From Chalara sp. BL73 (taxonomy: Eukaryota > Ascomycota > Leotiomycetes > Helotiales), in NCBI GenBank assembly GCA_918026815.1, contig CAKJVC010000012.1:1984001-2048000 (forward strand): a DNA stretch of 64,000 nucleotides. Direction: 5' to 3'. Every line of letters starts with the position of its first letter. The first letter of the stretch is position 1. The notes beneath the pieces are model-generated. The model was not told the DNA's origin. It ran no database searches and was given only the letters and a program-made list of their open reading frames with translations. Shown one piece after another: positions 22,796 through 33,436 of the stretch. The translations under genes and the position numbers were made by a program.

Positions 22796-23901
22796 ATGTC
22801 GAAGACTATTGTGATAACTGGCGTCACTGGTGTTCAGGTATACAGCCCACTTTTCCTGTTACTTCAATGTCGGAATATATGCTGAATGAATGTAGGGGTC
22901 ATCTATTGCCCATACCTTCTCAGGCTTTCCAGAATGGCGAGTACGAGGGATTACACGAAGCCCGTCGGGGAAAGCTGCACAAACCTTAGAGGCAAAGGGC
23001 GTTGAGATCGTTGAGGGGAACTTCAATGATAGGCAGTCGCTTCTCGCGGCGTTTGTGGGTGCTACCGTAATTTTCTCTAATACAGACTATTTTTCGCTTT
23101 TGCGGAATGAGTTGAAGCCTAATGACACACGGACCCCTGACGAAATCAATCAACGTGCATTTGATCTAGAAGTTGCCCAGGGTCTCAACATTGCAGAAGC
23201 TGCTGCCTCGCGGGAGGTTTTGAAAACGTTGAAGCGTTTCATCCTCTCATACTTGAGCGACGCTACGAGATGGAGTGGCGGGAAGTATACGACGGTATTT
23301 CATTTTGATTCCAAACCTGAAATGGCACGGCGTATTGAAAGCCAATTCCCACAACTGGCAGCACGGATGAGCAAGCTACAAGTTGGACACTATATCACAA
23401 ATTGGAAGGCTTTCCCATCCATGGCTCCACAGAAGCAGGCCGATGGAAGCTTTTTGACTTTCAGACCTGTACCTCCTACGGCTAAGTTCCCATTTATCGT
23501 GCCACATCGGGACATGGGAGATTTCGTTAAAGCCCTTGTTGATCTGCCACCAAGAAACCACCTCCTAGGCGTGTCAGAAATTACGACATTTGCTGAATGG
23601 ATGACGCTGTGGGGTAAAATTCATGGGGTGAAGGCAGGATTTATGCAGGTAGCAGGTGAAGAGTTCTTTAAAGGCGTTCCCGAAGCGTATAAGAAGGAAC
23701 TATGGGATGCCTTTAATTATATTTCGGAGTTTGGATTTACTGGCGGAGACCCAGAAGTGTTGGTGCCCAGTCAGGTGAGTCCTGTGACTCTGGTTTGCAT
23801 AGCTCTTTAGTTAATGTTTATAGCTCGACATCGAAATTCCTGTGACTTCCATGGAGGAATACATCAATAGCGAAGACTGGTCCCAGGTCCTGAGTTCTTG
23901 A
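22796..23901 (+). CDS. NmrA-like NAD(P)-binding protein
   Basis: Atypical short-chain dehydrogenase of the NmrA/HSCARG group. These bind NAD(P) and often act as redox sensors or reductases rather than classical dehydrogenases. Exons are 22796-22837, 22896-23774 and 23824-23901 (332 residues). The start MSKTIVITGVTGVQGSSIA carries the glycine-rich GxxGxxG motif, split by the first intron. VRGITRSPSGKAAQTLEAKG follows, matching NmrA relatives, and then VEIVEGNFNDRQSLLAAFVG. The Tyr-x3-Lys catalytic pair of classical SDRs is absent, as usual for this family. The last exon encodes EEYINSEDWSQV. The MITE begins about 315 bases downstream. Confidence 0.85.
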
Positions 23902-24215
23902 ACGTATACCTAGGGTGTAGGAGATAAACTATCATTAGTGCAGAGGTCACTGCCGGATTCCGTTTTCCATCTGAGAGAATTTTATTCAAATTCTAAGAAA
24001 TCATCACATATCAGCTACTAAGTACAGCGTAAAGGGTAACTAACGCGGCTCTCTCTCTCCATGCACACCTTTTACACTCTAATACACAAGAACAATATAA
24101 CACTGTGATTAACTATCAAAGGCATCACTGTAGCGCCTTTGCCACGTTGTGACATCGAATAAGACTCTCTTCACTTGCTAATAATCATAATAACAGAATC
24201 TAGAAAGTGGTAACG

Positions 24216-24601
24216 TACCTGATCACTTAGCTGGCCACGTCATCAACCTGGCCGCTCAAAAACACACCAAAAATCACGATTTTGGCATGCTTGTATCTCA
24301 ACTATCATTTATCTTAATAGATCAAAACTTAAAGTTTAGTTTCTGGGTATTTAAATAAGCAGCGTTTTAAGTTTCAAAATGCTTAGTATTATATGGATTT
24401 AGATATAGCATTTCACCATAACATAGCCCCTGCAATTTCTGTTTCTAAATAACTATTGACTGTAATAGTCTCAACCTTCACTTATGTATAAGAATTACAG
24501 TTAAATCGTTATATATAAAGTTAGGTAAAGTAGTAGTTGAGATATAAACATGCCGAAATCGTGATTTTTGGTGTGTTTCTGAGCGGCTAACAGATCAGGT
24601 A
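24216..24601. mobile_element. MITE with TA target duplication
   Basis: Long inverted repeats bound the element. The outer ends are CCTGATC and its complement, each preceded or followed by TA (24216-24217 and 24600-24601), as for Tc1/mariner-type insertions. The inner arms 24251-24304 and 24534-24587 are 54 bases each and match at 50 positions when one is reverse-complemented; all four differences are transitions. The left arm carries about 22 extra bases (24229-24250) in which CTGGCC occurs twice. The 230-base core is AT-rich and encodes nothing. Size is about 382 bp without the TA pairs. It lies between the NmrA-like gene and the gene at 24806, roughly 200 bases from that gene's start, so it may affect its promoter. 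Confidence 0.8.
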
Positions 24602-24805
24602 CATGTACCAAAGCGAGGTGGAGTAACTTTACATAATCCCGCCAAGATTCATTGATTGAGCTTTGACTGGAACTTGTTTTGGCAAGTCAATTTTCCAAGA
24701 CAATCATAACTTCTATTAAGTCGACTCGACAATTATGGCTGTATTCATAAGCGCAGGAACGAAAGCTGCTCGGCTTTCTCGACATGCTAACATTAATTCA
24801 TCACA

Positions 24806-26725
24806 ATGGAACAACCTCCACCAGCATACAGCGCATCCATGCAAAACCATTATGACGCTCCTCTTAAACGGAAGCCATTGCCTCCAAAGTCGAATGCAGA
24901 CTCCTTGAACGAGTACCAGGGGTACGAAGATACATTTGACATAGATGATTACTATTTCGAAGATGTGCCTGCTAAAAAATCAACTGTACAGCGTCCGGGA
25001 CTCTGTTTGAACACCTTGAATATCACCCCAACGCGAGCTTATTCCAGCCCTGCACAATTGCATCCAAACACAGCTGGGCCATCTGCAAGTAGTGCTGGAT
25101 CTCCACTGTCTCCCACGCTGTCCCACCTATCGAACAATGGCTCAAGTACCAGTCTACCCTCAACATTGGCAGCTTCCCCATCCCCGGTATCTTCCATCCA
25201 GAAGACTTTCAGAGATGCGAGACACTTTGCTGGAGGTCTTATCCCCCGTCCGTCTGAAAGTACCAAACACTTCACCATCGTCCGGCACTCACATGGACTA
25301 GTTTTCTACCAAGGACCCAGCACCTCCCTTGCGATCACCATTTTCTCCGATGCACCACTTCCTCCAGACCGCACCTTATGGCTACAAAGCAAGGGATGGA
25401 GTGGGAAAACTGGCATGCGCCTGAAAGGTTTACTGGGACAAAATGAAAGCTGGCTAGATGTCACACCCAAGACGCCTATTTTGGCTGACCAGCTCAATCC
25501 CAGCGATGAGCGAGCATGGCAACGAGATATACAAAAATTCCGGAAGAAGGGGCCATCGAAAGTGCGCGAGAAGCACCTAGTGCGAGAAACTGCTGTGGTT
25601 GCGATTCCTGCTGAAGCTGAGGATGGATATTTCCATATTGTGTTGTGCTTAGGAGATAAGAAGGTTCTCTGCCAAAGCCCAGTGTTTCGCGTTATATCCG
25701 CTTCCCGAAACCCAAGTTCAATCAGAGGAGCTAGTTTGACAACCCTCCCATTAGAGCTGGGCGTTATGGTTGGAAGTGTAGCCGTCAATATGTATGCACA
25801 AAATACAATCGGTCGCGCCACAGCTATAGCTGCGCCAGTCACCTCGGTTGTACAGGGTTCTGTAGCAAAATATATGCCATCGGTCTGGGCACAACAGGCT
25901 GTGTCTACTATGTATGGAATCGCAGAACAAAAGATCGGCTCAGCTGTTGAAGATGGGAACGGAAAGCGGTGCGAAACTCAGAATCAAGCTCTCGTTAGTG
26001 CTGGAAATATTGAGGCAACTCTCGACGAAGGCCCAAGGGCACCATATCCAATCTCTCTTGTTGGGCGCTGCCAGTCGGATGTCAATATCATGATCGAAGG
26101 ATTTGGTATGCCAAAATTTGGTCTGAATGAAGTTGCAGACAGTATCTTGCAAAAGCTCGAAGGTTATTACTTTGGTTGGGCGCGAGTCTACAGCAAGAAG
26201 TCGAAAGATGAGGTACCATGGTGCCAAGCGATTGTCTCCGTAACAATACCGGATATCACGCAACTAACCCGCGTCAAAGTCGGCCACACACCTAAGAAGA
26301 ATGTCGCTCTTCGCTTGATGACGGACTTTGATGATTTAACTTTCGAACAAGAAAAATGGGAGGTTCAAGTCATGGGTTTCATCCGACCGGACAATCCTGC
26401 TCAGTGTGCTATGATCAAAGAGGAAGCTGGAGATGGTGATCAGTCTTTCATAGGTGATGCGTTGATATCAGAATTCAGAGACATTTCTATTGCCCAGGAA
26501 ATGCTAGATCATCCAACCTGGTCGGTCGAAGCAGTGATGCAGCACAAGCTTCAGGAGCGCAAGACCAGCGGATTACAAAAGATCAGCGAGACGGTCTCTA
26601 ATACTCGGCTGGCGGCACAGCGACAGATCGATCTAGTACCATTACACAAAGTCGGCGTGAGGCTCGAAGTACACAAAACCCCTGATAACGCGGCGATTGC
26701 CACAGGCTTTTATGTTTTGCGATGA
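24806..26725 (+). CDS. Conserved fungal protein, RFK-like C-terminus
   Basis: Intronless 639-residue protein. The first 155 residues are Pro/Ser-rich and look disordered. Then comes a compact region with a motif I recall as conserved in filamentous ascomycetes (SDAPLPPDRTLWLQSKGWSG). Some databases call such proteins 'LipA and NB-ARC domain', but I see no P-loop. From about residue 411 the text APYPISLVGRC, FGLNEVADSILQKLEGYYFG, WARV and later EKWEVQVMGFIRPD tracks the riboflavin kinase fold (PYPI, GxYxGWA, GYIRPE). The PTAN nucleotide motif of true kinases is not visible, so catalysis is doubtful. A central small-residue stretch (RATAIAAPVTSVVQGSVA) could contact membranes. The function is unknown. 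Confidence 0.7.
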   Translation: MEQPPPAYSASMQNHYDAPLKRKPLPPKSNADSLNEYQGYEDTFDIDDYYFEDVPAKKSTVQRPGLCLNTLNITPTRAYSSPAQLHPNTAGPSASSAGSPLSPTLSHLSNNGSSTSLPSTLAASPSPVSSIQKTFRDARHFAGGLIPRPSESTKHFTIVRHSHGLVFYQGPSTSLAITIFSDAPLPPDRTLWLQSKGWSGKTGMRLKGLLGQNESWLDVTPKTPILADQLNPSDERAWQRDIQKFRKKGPSKVREKHLVRETAVVAIPAEAEDGYFHIVLCLGDKKVLCQSPVFRVISASRNPSSIRGASLTTLPLELGVMVGSVAVNMYAQNTIGRATAIAAPVTSVVQGSVAKYMPSVWAQQAVSTMYGIAEQKIGSAVEDGNGKRCETQNQALVSAGNIEATLDEGPRAPYPISLVGRCQSDVNIMIEGFGMPKFGLNEVADSILQKLEGYYFGWARVYSKKSKDEVPWCQAIVSVTIPDITQLTRVKVGHTPKKNVALRLMTDFDDLTFEQEKWEVQVMGFIRPDNPAQCAMIKEEAGDGDQSFIGDALISEFRDISIAQEMLDHPTWSVEAVMQHKLQERKTSGLQKISETVSNTRLAAQRQIDLVPLHKVGVRLEVHKTPDNAAIATGFYVLR

Positions 26726-27141
26726 AGGATTGCACATATTCGATAGACTTTGTATACTTTTGGATCTCAACTTCATAACCTGTAAGGTTGTATATTAATT
26801 AGACTTTATAATTAGTAATTGGACGGTGCCTTCTAAATATCTACATTGTTCAAATTATGGTTCTGAATTGCGTTACAACGCTGACGAGTGCTTGTCAGTC
26901 TTTCCGTATCTCTACAACTTACGTAACCCTCTGCATTTGTCTCCCACTACCATTCAAATCTTCGATCTTCGGTTTCTGTTTTATTATACAGGTCTTCCTC
27001 GTTCATTTCTTGCCCTTCTTCCCAGAGCTCAGTCTCAATTTATTTATTAGACTGTACTTGTACTAGTCTTGCAATATGAGCCTTGAACTGCTACAAACAA
27101 CACTTACTTTCAAATCTTGAATTCTCTTGATTCCTTCAATT

Positions 27142-28263
27142 TCAGCCCCCACGTGACACTTGTGATCCTTGTGGTATCAGAAGTCCCAAAAATGCACGCA
27201 ATAGCCAAATAGCAAGTATCGTAACCAGCGTGACACCAATATCGCCTCTTCTGGCGGAGACCCATGCCAACCATACTAGTAGAACGTCAGTTTTCACATC
27301 CATGTCTTCTTGGGGGGGGGGGGGTTACGTACGATTCTTCTTGAAAGAATCTCTGCGGCTAATCGGCCTTATTTGCCAGCTGTCATCCATCTCCGGCAAC
27401 GTTGGTTCATTTCGGCTTGGACCATAAGTGCACCGCTTGTCGTCGGTGTTGCTGTCTCGATAATCTTCTTGAACGCTGTCATCTTTCAGAGACTCGATCC
27501 AAGAATATCTTCTCCGGGCCGCAGCTTCTATCATTTCGATCATTTGGGGAACCCATTTAACGCCCTCTAAGTTTTGTTCAAAGTTGCGCCTCAGGTCCGC
27601 TTGAGCATCATCGAGTTTCGCAATGCCAGAAAATATCCCGTCTATGCGTTGCCGGAGCGTTTCGATTTTGGCTTCATCTAGGCTCTGCTTAGAAGCAGAT
27701 CTAAATCTGCTTTTGACACTTTTCGAATCAGAAGGGCTCGCCACTTGGCTCATTACTGCCAGATTTACACGACTCTCCTTCCTGATTTCTTCCTTCAGCG
27801 CACTCAAAGACTTGTTCCACCGCTTCTTGACCACGTTCGCATCCAAATACTCGAACGGTGGCATTAACTCCCAATTCGGAATTTTACCCACCGAATCGCT
27901 GCAGCTACTACATACGATACGGTCGAGTGCATAGAATATTTCCATAACATTCCACAGCGACATGGCAGCTATTGGATGCTGGAGGAATAGAGCTGGTAGC
28001 TGTATCTCCTTGATCGATTTGCACTTTTCAATGGGCAAGCCTTTACCCGGTTTAGTTTGCCACTCAATGATACGTCTGCTCCATTCTAAGTTCATACGGT
28101 TTGGGGCATTGATCTCGAAATATTCTGCTGCTGAAGCAGGAATACTAACTGCATCCGATTCAGGAGAATGAAATACTGTTGGCGGTGAAGGTTGTCGAGC
28201 CAATGAAGTCGCAATATCCACGTAAGAATTAAAGCTGACCCTAGGAGAGGTTGCGACGCCCAT
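27142..28263 (-). CDS. Hypothetical tail-anchored protein
   Basis: I do not recognise the family. Two exons, 28263-27333 and 27275-27142, give 354 residues; the 57-nt intron has donor GTACGT and acceptor CTACTAG. Splicing matters: without it the frame stops 4 codons after the donor. The second exon adds a hydrophobic segment (VTLVTILAIWLLRAFLGLL) near the C-terminus, so the protein is probably tail-anchored. The middle is helical and charged (LDEAKIETLRQRIDGIFSGI, then AKLDDAQADLRRNFEQNLEG), possibly a coiled coil. A CSSC motif sits near residue 118. The intron carries a run of thirteen Gs on the plus strand, close to the donor. The HET gene at 29537 is divergent from this one. Confidence 0.65.
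27312..27324. repeat. Poly-G run of 13 inside an intron
   Basis: Thirteen consecutive Gs on the plus strand, that is C13 starting about nine bases after the donor GTACGT of the tail-anchored protein gene. Confidence 0.9.
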
Positions 28264-29536
28264 TATATCGTGATTTTTTCAGGCCGCTGGTGAATTGGAA
28301 TTGGTACGGATTGTATGTTGACCGGAAACTGCTTGTGGGGACTGCGATACAGATATATGAATGTACTTGAAAAGCAAGGCATCTTTCAATGCCGCATGGC
28401 TATGACTGTTGACGCCTTTGTTTTACGGTGAGAGAATGGGGGGAGGGTGAATTGTGAGAGGGTGTTGTGCCTAAGGTCACAACCCGCATCGGAGTCGTGG
28501 CGGACGGTCGCGTGCAGGCGTAGTGTCACTGCAATAGGGAGAACCAACAAATAATAAGCCACCGTTCTAGATAAATTACGGGCAAGTAATAAGTAGGACA
28601 ATAATAAGCTGAGCTGAGGGGCGTGCCTCTGGTGTGCCTAAGGTGTGTATTTTGGTGAGCCTTTGATGTGCCTTGGGTATGCCTTCGGTGAGGGAAGAAG
28701 GAATGCAGGCTCAGGACTCAGCCCGCATGGCGCAGAAATGGCCCCCGATTACATATATTTGTGGACAGTAGATCTCCCTTCTTCCCCGGCAACAATACCA
28801 TCTCGATCATCAAGGACCCGGCGGTCGCAACGAAGCGCGCGCGGCAAGGGAACTTTTCACACATCGATGGTTTCAAGTTTTGACGTGAGCAGGGGAGAAT
28901 CAGGGCCTACCTCCGAAGGTTGTGCAATGTTGCATTCTTGATATAACCTTACATGGACCCCGATGCACAATACAACTTTTGGGTGATGCCCTATGTGTGT
29001 GTCGGACCTACATAGTTATGAGTACGACGGCATAAAAAGAAGTGACTCCAAAAGAGCCGTCGTTAGCCACGCTTGCGAGGCAAATGACAATCATGACTCA
29101 AAGTAGGAGCGAGGATAAGACATCATTCATGTGTGGTTGTCGCGCAGTTGAAGGTGGCTTGGATTCGCTCATCTCTATCTGGTCAACGGAAACGAAAATC
29201 AGAAGGACATTGTCCCGATGCCCTGGGTAAGCATGGTTCAAGAAGAAGCAAACATGAAGAATGGGGGTGTGGATCATTGATCATAGTCCCTCTCCAGTAT
29301 GCTATTTGCATTTATTGGTGGCTGCACACCTGCCATTTGTTCATGCAGCTTCTATGCTGTGTAACATCTGGAGATGCCTCCAGAGGCTGAGGCGTAGCAG
29401 CACGGGCAGGGGCGGCTTGAGGCTCAAGATCATAATTTAGGAATAAATTGATGGATTGTCTGTAGAACTGCTTTATAAAGCTGAAGATTTCCATAAGCAA
29501 GAGCGAAAATGATGCACATAGTCGCAAAACGCCATC
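28264..29536. other. Intergenic, with GTGCCT-rich repeat
   Basis: The stretch separates two divergent genes. At about 28621-28695 the words CGTGCCT, TGTGCCTAAGG, TGTGCCTTGG and TATGCCTTCGG recur every 10-24 bases, a decayed short repeat. No frame is convincing. Confidence 0.4.
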
Positions 29537-32083
29537 ATGCACGACCCCGATAGCCTCAACATTGCTGGTACAAATATCTTCGATGCAGAAAACCAGCAAG
29601 CAGAACGTAAGCACAAAGCAGCGATCGCAGCGAGATGGCATGTCAAAAAGGTTCTCATCCACCTGTCGGATAATCCCCCCTTAAAGGATTCATACGCCTA
29701 TAAAGATATAAAACCAAACCATGAGATTCGTGTGCTCAAGCTTTATGCAGGTGCACCAGGTTCAAAATTGGTATGCTGTTTGATCCCAAGCTCCTTTCAA
29801 TCCCCAGGATCATCTGCTGGGGCGGTTAGTCATCCACACATCCCATATGATGCCTTATCATATTATTGGGGTGACGCACATGAAAAGCCATCACATGAGA
29901 TATACGTCCTCAATGATGATAATGCACATAGCAGATGGGCGAAGAAAGGGAAAAATAAGAACCTCCCACTAATGGCGGGCCGAATGTTGATTCGAACAAA
30001 TCTCAAGGACGCTCTTGAGCAGTTGCGCTCAGAACAGGATCATGTATACATCTGGGCGGATGCTGTGTGCATCAATCAAGAAAATATCAAGGAAAAAACT
30101 ACTCAAGTAGCTCGCATGCACGACGTCTACACCCAAGCCAAGAAAGTTCACATCTGGCTTGGAAACCCTAAGGACGAGATCGAAAACAAGAACGTCTTCA
30201 ACTTTCTCCGCACAATTCTAGACCTGAAGGAGCTAGATCGAGTAGTTGAAAGGTTAGAGCAAAAAAGCGAGAGTAGCTCCGATAAAAGTGATCGGCAAAA
30301 CTGCAAGTCGGCCATCGAACTGATGCAAGCGAAATGGTTTAGCAGAAGATGGGTCATTCAAGAACTTGCCTTAGCCACGAATGCGCACGTTCGTCGTGGG
30401 AGGCAAGAAATGCCGTGGTCCGACTTCGCCGATGCCATTGCCTTATTTATGACGAAATATGACCAGATAAAACGCCTTGCGTTTAGACGGACGATAGATT
30501 ACTCGGCATCCTTAGTTCCTGGCGACCATCATATCAACTCATTGGAAGCCAAAGCTTTGGGTGCCTATGCGTTAGTAACTGTCACGAACGACCTCTTTCG
30601 AAAGTCAAGCCAAGGGGTAATTCTACAGCGCCTTCTTAGCCTAGAGGTGCTGGTGTCTTCAATGTTGTTGGCGTTTGAGGCAACGGACCCTAAGGATACA
30701 GTTTTCGCTGTCCTTCAGATTGCGAAAGATTTGCAAGGAAGTGACCAAAGCCACAGCAAACGAAGCTGGGGGTTGATCCTTGACCTGGTGCCAGTCATTC
30801 TTTTCATGATGTGGACAGTTAGCAATCGCGTCTCAAATACCAATGCAGTTGCATCTGAACTTGCTCTCGTAGTCGCAGCGCTGAGCACACAAAACGTCAT
30901 CATTATTTTCGTTGCTGTGTGCAGGTTTTTACTTGGCCTCTTGATAACGCTCCTTGTATTACGTATTATCCGTAGAGCTCTAACACAATTTTTCCATTCC
31001 ATCACGGCCGACGGCAATCAGCCGAAGATGCTTGACAAACGAATTGAAGCGAACTACAGAAAATGTCTGGCTGATGTATGCGCAGACTTCATCGAATACT
31101 GTATCGAGAGTTCAAATTCGCTTGATATTCTGTGCAGGCACTGGGCGCCGGTACCCAGCTCATTATCCCAGGGTATGATAGTTGAAATGCCCTCTTGGAT
31201 TTTGCCAATCACCGGAAATGCCTTTGGTGGGCCATCGCAATCGCAGAGAAGAAGAATTAACGGAGATAGTTTTGTTAGGGGCACTGAACGAGGTAGCCAC
31301 TACTCTGCTTCTGGCAGTATTCCTCCATCTTACAAGTTTGGCAAAACGAATGCTGTGCATGACGTTCCAGAGGAAGAGGATAAGCCCAGCGAAGATGGCT
31401 TCACAAAAAAGCAGTCTCCTGAGCAAAAAAAAGAGTACCCGCGTCGATTTGATGGAACACTAAGGGTAAAGGGATTCAGGCTTGGCACTATTGAGCGAAC
31501 AGCACCTGTTGCAGGTGGTACAATCACCCAAGCCGCATTAGAATTGTGCGGCTGGAAACGAGGCAACAAATCAACTGACTCAGATCAAGTTTGGCGCATT
31601 TTGGTTGCGAATCGAGGACCGGACGGAATTAACCCACCAAATTGGTATCGAAGAGCTTGTACTGCCTGCTTGGAATGGTATGAAAAACAGTTAGAAGACA
31701 CTTTCAATACCATGACGCTCAAAAATATGAAGGGAACGCCTGCTGGAAAGGTCGAGTTTCTCGGCCGTGTGCAGCAAGTAGTCTGGAATCGAAACATTAT
31801 AAGCATTGCAAAGCAGGGCAGTGAAGTTAGAATGGGAAATGGAACTCCGCAGGAATATGCGAGCACAACTTTGGTCGGAGTCGCACCACAAAAATCACAA
31901 AAGTCTGACATCGTGTGCATTCTATACGGGTGTTCGGTGCCAGTCGTACTCCAGCCAATACCATATACCAAGAACTATAGGTTTATTGGCGAGTGCTATG
32001 TTCACGGCGCCATGGATGGAGAAGCGGTCGATCCATTAAGCTGGGGCACGAGCACCAAAGCAGAATGGTTTGAGCTCCACTAG
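29537..32083 (+). CDS. HET-domain protein with membrane segments
   Basis: Intronless, 848 residues. The HET domain spans about residues 100-280: YDALSYYWGD near 103, YIWADAVCINQE near 172, then TTQVARMHDVYTQAKKVHIW, and RRWVIQELALA near 269. Between about residues 415 and 485 there are two or three hydrophobic stretches (LILDLVPVILFMMWTV; NVIIIFVAVCRFLLGLLITL), so the protein is probably membrane-bound, which is seen in some HET proteins. A Lys/Glu-rich linker (EEEDKPSEDGFTKKQSPEQK) precedes a C-terminal region with FIGECYVHGAMDGEA, which is the usual HET tail describing the ligand-like end block. The role is likely in non-self recognition or cell death, by family knowledge. It appears intact. 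Confidence 0.85.
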   Translation: MHDPDSLNIAGTNIFDAENQQAERKHKAAIAARWHVKKVLIHLSDNPPLKDSYAYKDIKPNHEIRVLKLYAGAPGSKLVCCLIPSSFQSPGSSAGAVSHPHIPYDALSYYWGDAHEKPSHEIYVLNDDNAHSRWAKKGKNKNLPLMAGRMLIRTNLKDALEQLRSEQDHVYIWADAVCINQENIKEKTTQVARMHDVYTQAKKVHIWLGNPKDEIENKNVFNFLRTILDLKELDRVVERLEQKSESSSDKSDRQNCKSAIELMQAKWFSRRWVIQELALATNAHVRRGRQEMPWSDFADAIALFMTKYDQIKRLAFRRTIDYSASLVPGDHHINSLEAKALGAYALVTVTNDLFRKSSQGVILQRLLSLEVLVSSMLLAFEATDPKDTVFAVLQIAKDLQGSDQSHSKRSWGLILDLVPVILFMMWTVSNRVSNTNAVASELALVVAALSTQNVIIIFVAVCRFLLGLLITLLVLRIIRRALTQFFHSITADGNQPKMLDKRIEANYRKCLADVCADFIEYCIESSNSLDILCRHWAPVPSSLSQGMIVEMPSWILPITGNAFGGPSQSQRRRINGDSFVRGTERGSHYSASGSIPPSYKFGKTNAVHDVPEEEDKPSEDGFTKKQSPEQKKEYPRRFDGTLRVKGFRLGTIERTAPVAGGTITQAALELCGWKRGNKSTDSDQVWRILVANRGPDGINPPNWYRRACTACLEWYEKQLEDTFNTMTLKNMKGTPAGKVEFLGRVQQVVWNRNIISIAKQGSEVRMGNGTPQEYASTTLVGVAPQKSQKSDIVCILYGCSVPVVLQPIPYTKNYRFIGECYVHGAMDGEAVDPLSWGTSTKAEWFELH

Positions 32084-33085
32084 TCGCCTCTTTCTATTAG
32101 AGTGTGCGCATAGTGGGCCTGCCTAGCCATACTCTGTCAAAACTAGATTAGGAGATCTATATGTATTCTCAATGTACAAAAGAATTCTCAGTAAATATGA
32201 TGTGTTTCATGAAAGTGCTAGTTCCCAATCTGTGTATGGATCGACGATAGACCAATGCGTAACTATTCTTCTTACTTTCTTACTATGCTCTCTCTCAGCT
32301 ACAAATTGAAGCACAGGCCGTGTTGCAATTTCAATTCAGCAGATCCCAGGCAGCGAACTTCAATCAACTCGCAGGCACCCACAGATAGAGCGAGCATCTC
32401 TATCTCTATGTCCTCTGTTTTGTTCGTTTTTTAACTTTGCTTTCAGTACTCTGGCTAGTTGTCGCCTCCTAGTAGAGTTTCCTTAACCTACTCCATCTGA
32501 CCCATTGTACAGCCTCTATTAAGGAGGTTATTAAACTATCATTATTCATGTTAAACATTTAATCACGAGGCTTGTTCACGCTCCGGCATGGGGGAATAGG
32601 CTCATGGTTCCTCCTTCTCCTCCTCACCTATATAAAGGTTAATTAGCCAAAAAGTAGATAATGCTAAAAGTTTTTAACCAATGTTGAACCGGTTATGTAC
32701 ATCTGTTCAACATTTATTAATTTGTGCTGAAGAGAAGTTTGCGTTGCTTATTTTGGCCCCACATTTGGCTGAATAAACTTTATATAGGATTAGTAGTACT
32801 ACTGTTTCATGGGTGCAGAAAGCATGGCTAGTTAAATACGAAACTTTAATGATATAACCCGACGATCAAGCAACGTTCCAATATCAGCTAAAAGCATATC
32901 AGACCAAAACTAATCTACCTATCCGACATTCGTATATCGGGACCTCAGCCGTCCGAGTGCTAGTAAGGAAATTTGTAGCGGAACATGGGCTTAGGTCGAT
33001 GATATAAGTATACGGTTCTCCCCGGCTTCGAAGGGAGATTTTTTCTTCATCTTAACTCCCTTTGCTTAAACACACCTTTTACAAG
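32084..33085. other. AT-rich intergenic stretch
   Basis: No frame of note. The last 90 bases carry TATAAG at 33003-33008 and a pyrimidine-rich leader, consistent with a promoter for the small gene that starts at 33086. Confidence 0.4.
33003..33008 (+). promoter_or_regulatory. TATA-like box of small secreted gene
   Basis: TATAAG in the context GATATAAGTATACG lies about 80 bases before the ATG at 33086 and is followed by a CT-rich leader. This is a plausible core promoter by position only. Confidence 0.35.
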
Positions 33086-33358
33086 ATGAGATTCATATAC
33101 TTCCTTGCTCTTTCTGCAGTCGCAGTTGCTAGTCCCTGCGTAAAGTACAGTGACCAAAGCGTTTGTGTCAGTATTAGAGTCCCTAGTTAAAACTACTCCC
33201 TAGCTAATAATATTATCACAGACGATTGGAGGCACGGCTTGGGCTGTATGTTTTCATCATTACAAATTGTAGAATTAATAACAGCTAACTTCAGCTTTCA
33301 GTGTGATCATGTCCCAAATACTGTCGCGGGCAATCCATGTCCACTGGCTCCTGGCTAG
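33086..33358 (+). CDS. Small secreted Cys protein, apparently truncated
   Basis: A short four-exon gene. Exon 1 (33086-33166) encodes a signal peptide (MRFIYFLALSAVAVAS) and two Cys. Exon 2 (33222-33245) encodes only TIGGTAWA. Exon 3 (33302-33361) starts with Cys and holds a second Cys in NPCPLAPG, then an in-frame TAG at 33356-33358, one codon before a good donor (GTGAGT). A short intron (33362-33418, acceptor TTGTAG) leads to exon 4 (33419-33436), which in the same phase begins DVY, carries a Cys-Cys pair and ends in its own TAG. All junctions are phase 0. As written the product is 53 residues and lacks the last exon. A different exon 1 donor (after 33170) is possible. It resembles effector-like small secreted proteins; the function is unknown. 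Confidence 0.45.
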
Positions 33359-33436
33359 ACGGTGAGTTGAATAATACATTGGGACTGTTAGAGTTTCTAA
33401 AACTAATTAAACTTGTAGGATGTTTACTGTTGTTAG

